A stretch of 64,000 nt of DNA, taken from assembly GCF_963666675.1 (NCBI RefSeq), contig NZ_OY762929.1, forward strand, positions 4,342,001 to 4,406,000, in the 5' to 3' direction. How positions within the stretch are numbered: the stretch's first letter is position 1; every line of letters starts with the position of its first letter. Position numbers and translations under genes: made by a program. Origin of the DNA: an uncultured Desulfobacter sp. GTDB taxonomy: Bacteria; Desulfobacterota; Desulfobacteria; Desulfobacterales; Desulfobacteraceae. Positions 58,960-64,000 of the stretch are shown here, one piece after another. Under the pieces are notes generated by a model, which was not told the origin of the DNA, made no database searches, and worked only from the letters and a program-made list of their open reading frames with translations.

Positions 58960-60012
58960 TTAATCATCGCTGTACTGTTTACGGATTTTAAGTATCCGGC
59001 TTTTAATTGCAAAAAACGCATCCACGACTTCAGGATCAAACTGTATTCCCCGATTTTCTGCAATGATCCGGAAAGAGACATCCAGGGGGAAAGGGTCTTT
59101 ATAGGGGCGTTTGGTGGTCAGTGCGTCAAACACATCCGCCACGGCAATGATTCTGCCCGCCAGTGGTATATCCGTTCCTTTGAGGCCTTTTGGATATCCA
59201 TTCCCGTTCCACCATTCGTGGTGCGTCAGGGCAATGATCTCCCCGAGCCGTATAAATTCCGCCTTTGAACTCTCCAGAATTCGTGCACCGATCAACGTGT
59301 GCTGCTTCATGACGGCAGCCTCCTCGTCCGTCAGCTTTCCGGGTTTCAAAAGGATACTGTCGGGAATACCGATTTTACCCACATCGTGCATGGGGGCGGC
59401 ATAAAGTATGGATTCCACAAATTTTTCGGGCAGCCCCATTTGCTCTGCAATGGCCGCAGAGTAGTTGCTCATGCGGTAGATATGGGACCCCGTGTCTTCG
59501 TCCCTGTATTCAGCCGCCTTTGAAAGGATATGAATCGTTTCAAGGGAGTTGTCCTTGATTCTTAAAAACGCATTTTCCAATTGCTGTGTCCGCTGGGAGA
59601 CTTTCTCTTCCAGGATTCGATTCTGATCGTAGAGGGCTATGTGGGTTTTGACCCGCTGCCGGACAATGGACGGACTGACCGGCTTGATAATATAATCCAC
59701 GCCCCCTGCAGCGAACCCCTTTTCCTCCTCCTGGACGCTGGAGAGCGCCGTAACGAAAATGACGGGAATTTTGCTTGTAACCGGATTTTCCTTTAAGATG
59801 TGACACACCTCATACCCGTCCATGCCGGGCATTTGAATATCCAACAGAATAAGGTCCGGGAGCCCTGCCTGGACCACAATACCCAGGGCCTTTTCACCGT
59901 TGGTGGCGATCTTGAGCCGGTAATCTTTTTTTAATATGCCCGCCAGCACATCAATATTCTCCGGACTATCTTCAACGATCAAAATGGTCCGTTTGCTGTG
60001 TTGATCTTCCAT
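58960..60012 (-). CDS. Receiver-HD-GYP c-di-GMP phosphodiesterase, kinase-coupled
   Basis: 350 residues from ATG 60012, preceded by GAAAGG; a TTG five codons earlier lies within that site. Receiver phospho-site D58 in LLDIQMPGMDG, K near 111 in IIKPVSP. HD-GYP has MHDVGKIGIPDSIL (about 208) and HHEWWNGNGYPKGL (about 265); the usual WDGTGYP is WNGNGYP. It follows the Hpt-containing kinase by four bases, so it is that kinase's partner. The two receiver-HD-GYP proteins here are paralogues (both IVxDxPEN/DN and ELGAVDYIIKPVSP). Confidence 0.92.
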   Translation of the reverse strand: MEDQHSKRTILIVEDSPENIDVLAGILKKDYRLKIATNGEKALGIVVQAGLPDLILLDIQMPGMDGYEVCHILKENPVTSKIPVIFVTALSSVQEEEKGFAAGGVDYIIKPVSPSIVRQRVKTHIALYDQNRILEEKVSQRTQQLENAFLRIKDNSLETIHILSKAAEYRDEDTGSHIYRMSNYSAAIAEQMGLPEKFVESILYAAPMHDVGKIGIPDSILLKPGKLTDEEAAVMKQHTLIGARILESSKAEFIRLGEIIALTHHEWWNGNGYPKGLKGTDIPLAGRIIAVADVFDALTTKRPYKDPFPLDVSFRIIAENRGIQFDPEVVDAFFAIKSRILKIRKQYSDD

Positions 60013-60016
60013 CGTT

Positions 60017-62728
60017 TTACCTTTCAATCATCGACAAAACCTCATAATAGCCCGAAAGTGCACCTTCAAAATCGTATTGCTGCAACTGTGCCGCCATGTG
60101 TTCCAATGCCCCCGAAACCGACGTGCCGTTTAAAACCGTTTTGATTTCATCCAATTTTTCCATCGCCTCCAGGTCACTTTCTTTCAGGTATCTCTCCAAC
60201 GCCTTCACCAGGGGCAGCGACTTGTTTACATCAATGGGAACAACTGCCGCGTCGCCCCCGTCGGAAGCGGAGTGTTCCAGCAGATGGGAAATCTCGGACC
60301 GGACCCGGGCCATCCCGGATGAGACTGCGGCCAGGTGATGGCCAAGTTCTGTTTCACCATCGTTCAAGGCGGCCTCCAGGGCAACGATGGTTTTAGTGAG
60401 GTCCGGCGCGCCGATCACGCTGACCGCGCCTTTAAGCTTATGTACCAAACGAGCGGCGGCAACGCGGTCCCCATCCATAAGCAGCCGATCAAGGGTTTCC
60501 ATCTCATGGCTGTAATTTTGTTGAAATTTGCCCAATACACGTTCAAGAAGCCTCTGATCTCCGCCCATACGGCCCAGTGCCTCCCGGAGATCCAATACCG
60601 GAAGAGATGCTGGGGTTTGGCCGGTTTCCTTTTGTTCCGAATCCACCAAATCCACCATGGCAAGATCCGGTACCTTTTGATTTATGCTGGAATGATCGAC
60701 GTCAAAGGCTACGGAAAAAAAGAACTCGCTTCCTTTTCCCGGGGTGCTTTTCACCGATAACGTACCCTGCATCAATTCCACAAGCCGCTTGCTGATGGCA
60801 AGTCCCAGACCCGCGCCCCCGTATTTTCGCGTATTGGAGGTATCGGCCTGGGTAAATGCATCAAACAAGGTATCCATCTGCTCTTCAAAGATGCCGATGC
60901 CTGTATCTTTTACCGAAAACTTTAGACGCACCGCCTGGGCGCTCTGTTCTTCAAGAGACACCTTGATGACGACCTCTCCTGTGTCCGTGAACTTTACGGC
61001 ATTTTCAGCAAGGAGGCGCAGCACCTGTTGGAGTTTGGGACCATCCCCCATAAGCCCGTCGGGAATTTTGGAATCAATGTCGAACCGGAGATTCAGTTGT
61101 TTTTGAACCGGAAATTTGGACAAAATATGGTCTTTCACCTGACGCATAAGCGCACTCAATTGAAAGCCCGCCTTTTTTAAATGCATTTTACCGGTATCGA
61201 TACCGGCATAATCCAAAACGGAATTGAGAAGCACCATCAACGACTCGGCGGCCTCGGAGATTTTTTCCAGGTAATCTTGCTGCTCACAGGTCGGCCGGGT
61301 ATCCAGCGCCAATTGGGACATGCCGATAATGTGGTTCATGGGGGTTCTGAATTCATGGCTCATATTGGCCAGAAATTCGCTTTTTGCCCGGCTGGCGGCC
61401 TCGGCCTTTTCAGCAAGAGCATTGGCACGTGCCGTCTGTTTTTTCAACTCCGTAATGTCGACAAATGTCTCCAGTAAGCTTTCCCGGCCCTCATATTCCA
61501 GGGGAATAACGGTTTTCAGAATATTGCGCCGTTCACCGTCCACAGTTAAAAGGGTGCGCTCGGTGGCCTGGATCTGCCCCCCATTATCCGAGAGAGGAGA
61601 GCGCTGATTTTCATCGGGACAAAACAGCTGGTCACAGGGTTTTCCGATCAAATCGGAAACGGCGGTTCCCGCCATACCGGCGGCAAGCCCATTGGCAAAT
61701 TCGATGGTATGCCGCTTTTTGTCTATGATAAGCACACCCGCCTGGATGTTCTGAAAAATTTTGGTCACCTTTGCTTCGCTTTTTTTCAATTTCAATTCGG
61801 CGGCCATCCGTTGCCATAAAATGAATAAAAAGACCACACTGACAAAAACGATGATCAGCAAAAAACTTGCGATAACCGCTGCCATTTTGGTTTTCACACC
61901 GGCAAGCCAGACATCTTCGCCCACGGAAAGCACAACCCCCACCTGCTGCCCGAATATGCGGATGGGATAATAGGCGGAAAAGACCTGGTGCCTCTCCCCT
62001 TTTAAGGCAATGGAATGAACCTGTTCGCCCAGATAGTTGTCGCCAATATCGTCAACGATGGTTTTTATCCCATCCACCTGGCGTTTTGAAGCCGGGACCG
62101 CCCGCTGGTGAACCAAAAAGGAGAGGATTCTCCCGGCTTTGTCAACACACCAGGGCCAGAACTCCCGGCTGATATTGCTTTTTCTTAATTCGTGATAAAT
62201 GATCCGGGGAAAATCCATCCGGATTTCGATGGCCCCTACTTTTTTGCCGTCATGCCGTATATCCCGGAGAAAATGAAGTGTATCCTTTTCAAGTCGGTAA
62301 ACGATTCCATCAACCACATGCCTGGGGAATTCATTTTCACGAAGTTCGGAAATAAAAAAATAATTGCCCTGGCTGTTATACAGCTCCCGGGAAATCGATC
62401 GGTTGAAGACCTGAATGGACGACAGGATGTGCTGGTATCTCGAATAAAACCGCCGGACCTGATTTGTAAGGTCATAATCCGGGGCATCCCGAACCAGCAG
62501 GTCGTGAAAAGGAATGGTGGTCAGGGCATACTGGACATCTTCTTCGAATTCATCGGCAAATCCCTGGAGATTCCGGGCGCTGATATCCACCTGGTGCGAG
62601 AGCATCTCAAAAATATGCTTTTTTTGCACGTCAACAATGACATGTACATTGTAGCCGGCAACAACAACCGAAATGAGCACAAACACAAGGGGAATGATCA
62701 GGTATTCTTTTTTCAAGATGGTTTCCAA
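60017..62728 (-). CDS. Sensor kinase with Cache, PAS, HisKA, HATPase and Hpt domains, no receiver
   Basis: 903 residues from a TTG start (no ATG in frame nearby; AAGG two bases before it is too close). Two membrane helices (about 10-30 and 283-310) enclose a dCache-like sensor. A PAS domain follows (about 325-440), then H458 in NMSHEFRTPMNH, HATPase with GGAGLGLAISK (about 650), and a C-terminal Hpt domain with H763 in RLVHKLKGAVS. There is no internal receiver between kinase and Hpt, so the phosphate must go through the receiver of the downstream HD-GYP protein or another regulator. First is the Cache lipoprotein 7 bases upstream. Confidence 0.92.
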   Translation of the reverse strand: METILKKEYLIIPLVFVLISVVVAGYNVHVIVDVQKKHIFEMLSHQVDISARNLQGFADEFEEDVQYALTTIPFHDLLVRDAPDYDLTNQVRRFYSRYQHILSSIQVFNRSISRELYNSQGNYFFISELRENEFPRHVVDGIVYRLEKDTLHFLRDIRHDGKKVGAIEIRMDFPRIIYHELRKSNISREFWPWCVDKAGRILSFLVHQRAVPASKRQVDGIKTIVDDIGDNYLGEQVHSIALKGERHQVFSAYYPIRIFGQQVGVVLSVGEDVWLAGVKTKMAAVIASFLLIIVFVSVVFLFILWQRMAAELKLKKSEAKVTKIFQNIQAGVLIIDKKRHTIEFANGLAAGMAGTAVSDLIGKPCDQLFCPDENQRSPLSDNGGQIQATERTLLTVDGERRNILKTVIPLEYEGRESLLETFVDITELKKQTARANALAEKAEAASRAKSEFLANMSHEFRTPMNHIIGMSQLALDTRPTCEQQDYLEKISEAAESLMVLLNSVLDYAGIDTGKMHLKKAGFQLSALMRQVKDHILSKFPVQKQLNLRFDIDSKIPDGLMGDGPKLQQVLRLLAENAVKFTDTGEVVIKVSLEEQSAQAVRLKFSVKDTGIGIFEEQMDTLFDAFTQADTSNTRKYGGAGLGLAISKRLVELMQGTLSVKSTPGKGSEFFFSVAFDVDHSSINQKVPDLAMVDLVDSEQKETGQTPASLPVLDLREALGRMGGDQRLLERVLGKFQQNYSHEMETLDRLLMDGDRVAAARLVHKLKGAVSVIGAPDLTKTIVALEAALNDGETELGHHLAAVSSGMARVRSEISHLLEHSASDGGDAAVVPIDVNKSLPLVKALERYLKESDLEAMEKLDEIKTVLNGTSVSGALEHMAAQLQQYDFEGALSGYYEVLSMIER

Positions 62729-62735
62729 CCTTCAT

Positions 62736-63806
62736 TCAGTAAATAATCTGTATCAGCTTCCAGTCCAGCTCGGGGATATCAACCGCCATGACACGAATCG
62801 TTTGACCCGCGTTTTGAAATGTCACGTTACTAAGATTTTCCTGGAAGACGCGTTGGGCCATTTTCCGAACCTCCCGGGCCCTGCTTTTCAAAAGGTTATA
62901 GTTATCTGTCCGATAGGTATCCGAACGGATGGTTTCCAGGTATTTATGCGTTTCCAAAGGAGGCAGGGACAGCAGTGCCGTCAGATGATCCTGGATGGAC
63001 ACGACGGTGGCCGATGCATCCAGCAGCACTAAATCCGCATTTTCCTTGTCAAGATAGCGATCGGTGATGATATTGATGGTGACATCCAGTCCGGGGACCC
63101 CTTCAAGTTCTCCGTACACATACACGGGCGCAATGGCTGAAACCATCCACCCCCTTCCCGCCGGATCCACATAAGGCTCCTTGACCCAGACCGCCTTTTT
63201 TTCCGGATTATGGGTCATATCGGCAAGATAATAAAAGTTGTATTGGGGAATTTCCATTTTGGGCTCATACTGGGTGATCACATCAAAATAGGGATATATA
63301 CGATTGTATGAATTTTTGTCGTTGTAATAGGCCTGAACGACTTCCGGATATTTTTCCACGATCTGCATCAGCTGCATTTCCAGGGGTTCTGTGCCGTAAA
63401 CGATTCGTTTGATCTTTTCGTCAACAGGCACAACTCCCGACACAAACACGGCACTTTTTCCATCATTCACCGGCTTGTAAAACACGCCGTTGTCATGGAG
63501 CCTGTATCGGGCCGAATCCGCAAGCGGGATATTTTCCGCCATGGTCCGGGGGACGTACAGGGCGGCCGTAAATTCAGCCAGGTTCGAGACAGCATTCCGA
63601 ATCGTCAAAAAATCATTATTGATCCGGTTTGCGACCCGGCCGAGTCTCTGGTAATCCATCGGCACTTTTTTTTCATCGGATTGCCCGCAGGAACAGCATA
63701 AGGCAACGGCCAGAAGGCAGACAGGCAAAAACAGCCGGCACCTCACGAAACTCATAAGATGTTCCAGGATGCCCCGATTGTGAGGCGACGTAACGAATGG
63801 ATTCAT
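62736..63806 (-). CDS. Cache-domain lipoprotein sensor
   Basis: 356 residues. A basic N-terminus and hydrophobic segment (about 22-40) end in CLLAVALCCSCGQSD, giving a probable lipobox and Cys anchor. The rest is a dCache/PDC sensor-like domain with ALYVPRTMAENIPLAD, YFDVITQYEP and VYGELEGVPGLDVTI. It has no signalling output, so it likely presents a ligand to the kinase whose gene begins 7 bases downstream. Ribosome site AAGGGGG. First gene of a lipoprotein-kinase-HD-GYP operon. Confidence 0.88.
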   Translation of the reverse strand: MNPFVTSPHNRGILEHLMSFVRCRLFLPVCLLAVALCCSCGQSDEKKVPMDYQRLGRVANRINNDFLTIRNAVSNLAEFTAALYVPRTMAENIPLADSARYRLHDNGVFYKPVNDGKSAVFVSGVVPVDEKIKRIVYGTEPLEMQLMQIVEKYPEVVQAYYNDKNSYNRIYPYFDVITQYEPKMEIPQYNFYYLADMTHNPEKKAVWVKEPYVDPAGRGWMVSAIAPVYVYGELEGVPGLDVTINIITDRYLDKENADLVLLDASATVVSIQDHLTALLSLPPLETHKYLETIRSDTYRTDNYNLLKSRAREVRKMAQRVFQENLSNVTFQNAGQTIRVMAVDIPELDWKLIQIIY

Positions 63807-63878
63807 ATATCCCCCTTGTCATTGCATCTGCCGATGCTAAAGATCATGTGTGGTTGCAACACTCAAATGCCAAGTCGA

Positions 63879-64000
63879 TCAGGCACGTTCCAGCAACCAT
63901 AACTCAAGTTCGTCCAAGGGCATGGGCCGGGCAAACACATACCCCTGAATATCCATGTCACCCAGCTGATTCAAAATTTCCAATTGAATCTCATCTTCCA
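63879..64000 (-). CDS. EAL-domain protein, C-terminal end only
   Basis: The minus-strand frame that enters the window from the right encodes the end of an EAL phosphodiesterase: IQGYVFARPMPLDELELWLL and a stop at 63879 (typical QGY.FxRPM.xxE tail). The catalytic part lies beyond base 64000. It is 72 bases upstream of the Cache lipoprotein start, so an added c-di-GMP enzyme in the same locus. Confidence 0.85.
   Translation of the reverse strand, partial: EDEIQLEILNQLGDMDIQGYVFARPMPLDELELWLLERA

Noticed and set aside
1..64000. rRNA, tRNA or CRISPR genes
   Set aside because: No rRNA core words, no cloverleaf with a 3' CCA-adjacent T-arm, and no regularly spaced exact repeats were recognised by eye; a tRNAscan or Infernal run would be decisive.

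Overview
The window looks like chromosomal DNA of a strictly anaerobic, sulfate-reducing deltaproteobacterium, most likely of the Desulfobacteraceae/Desulfobacterales. This is an inference from gene content: rubredoxins, a polyferredoxin, a DsrE-family protein, a DVU0772-like small protein, a NifU/NifS pair, acetoacetate-CoA ligase, dense two-component and c-di-GMP signalling, and a giant PUFA-synthase-like megasynthase of a kind reported from marine sulfate reducers. No rRNA, tRNA or CRISPR array was recognised.

Layout. 0-4.4 kb (minus strand): the start of a response regulator, its sensor kinase, then a universal stress protein, a 28-residue membrane peptide and an SLC13/DASS permease in one operon. 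4.9-6.9 kb: a Lon-type protease with a response-regulator receiver inserted just before the AAA+ module. 6.9-8.5 kb: a ferredoxin-like protein divergent from a cysteine-free Crp/Fnr regulator, sharing an FNR-type palindrome. 8.5-21 kb: a phosphopantetheinyl transferase and an approximately 3,900-residue megasynthase with order NPD-NPD-KS-KS0-AT-KS-ACPx4-KR-DH (KS0 = inactive-looking KS). It reads from a sigma54-type promoter and is divergent from a sigma54 activator gene. 22-33 kb: mostly housekeeping (aroC, rubredoxin, proC, TIGR02757, sfsA, nifU, nifS, acetoacetate-CoA ligase, DsrE), with a decayed IS1634-type transposase and a receiver fragment. 33-41.6 kb: a hybrid kinase, a metallo-beta-lactamase, an ADP-ribosylglycohydrolase, a rubredoxin-membrane fusion, a TIGR01777 epimerase, and an ArsR/metal-permease pair with a clear operator. 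41.7-44.2 kb: an accessory patch with a PIN/RHH toxin-antitoxin pair, an orphan Phd antitoxin with a dead RelE remnant, a small membrane/winged-helix pair, and an adenosine-specific kinase. 44.4-49.6 kb: a three-gene operon I cannot assign to a known system (bitopic membrane protein, degenerate dynamin/P-loop-like protein, Hsp70/actin-fold ATPase). 50-51.7 kb: two YbjQ-like proteins and an M48 protease. 51.7-64 kb: a signalling block (FapA-type protein, response regulators, two receiver-HD-GYP proteins, GGDEF protein, PhnD-like binding protein, Cache lipoprotein, Hpt-containing kinase, and the tail of an EAL protein).

Non-coding structure is unusually rich. There are two dispersed palindromic repeat families: three copies of a roughly 60-bp double hairpin, and two copies of a 122-bp element whose inner stem changes in a compensatory way. 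A three-unit, approximately 92-bp tandem array follows the acetoacetate-CoA ligase gene. Two good sigma54 promoters lie near the single sigma54 activator.

The strongest candidates for undescribed biology are the receiver-in-Lon protease (whose receiver closely resembles the response regulator 4.5 kb away), the single-chain megasynthase with Thr in place of Ser at all four carrier-protein sites, and the three-gene membrane/P-loop/Hsp70-fold operon.
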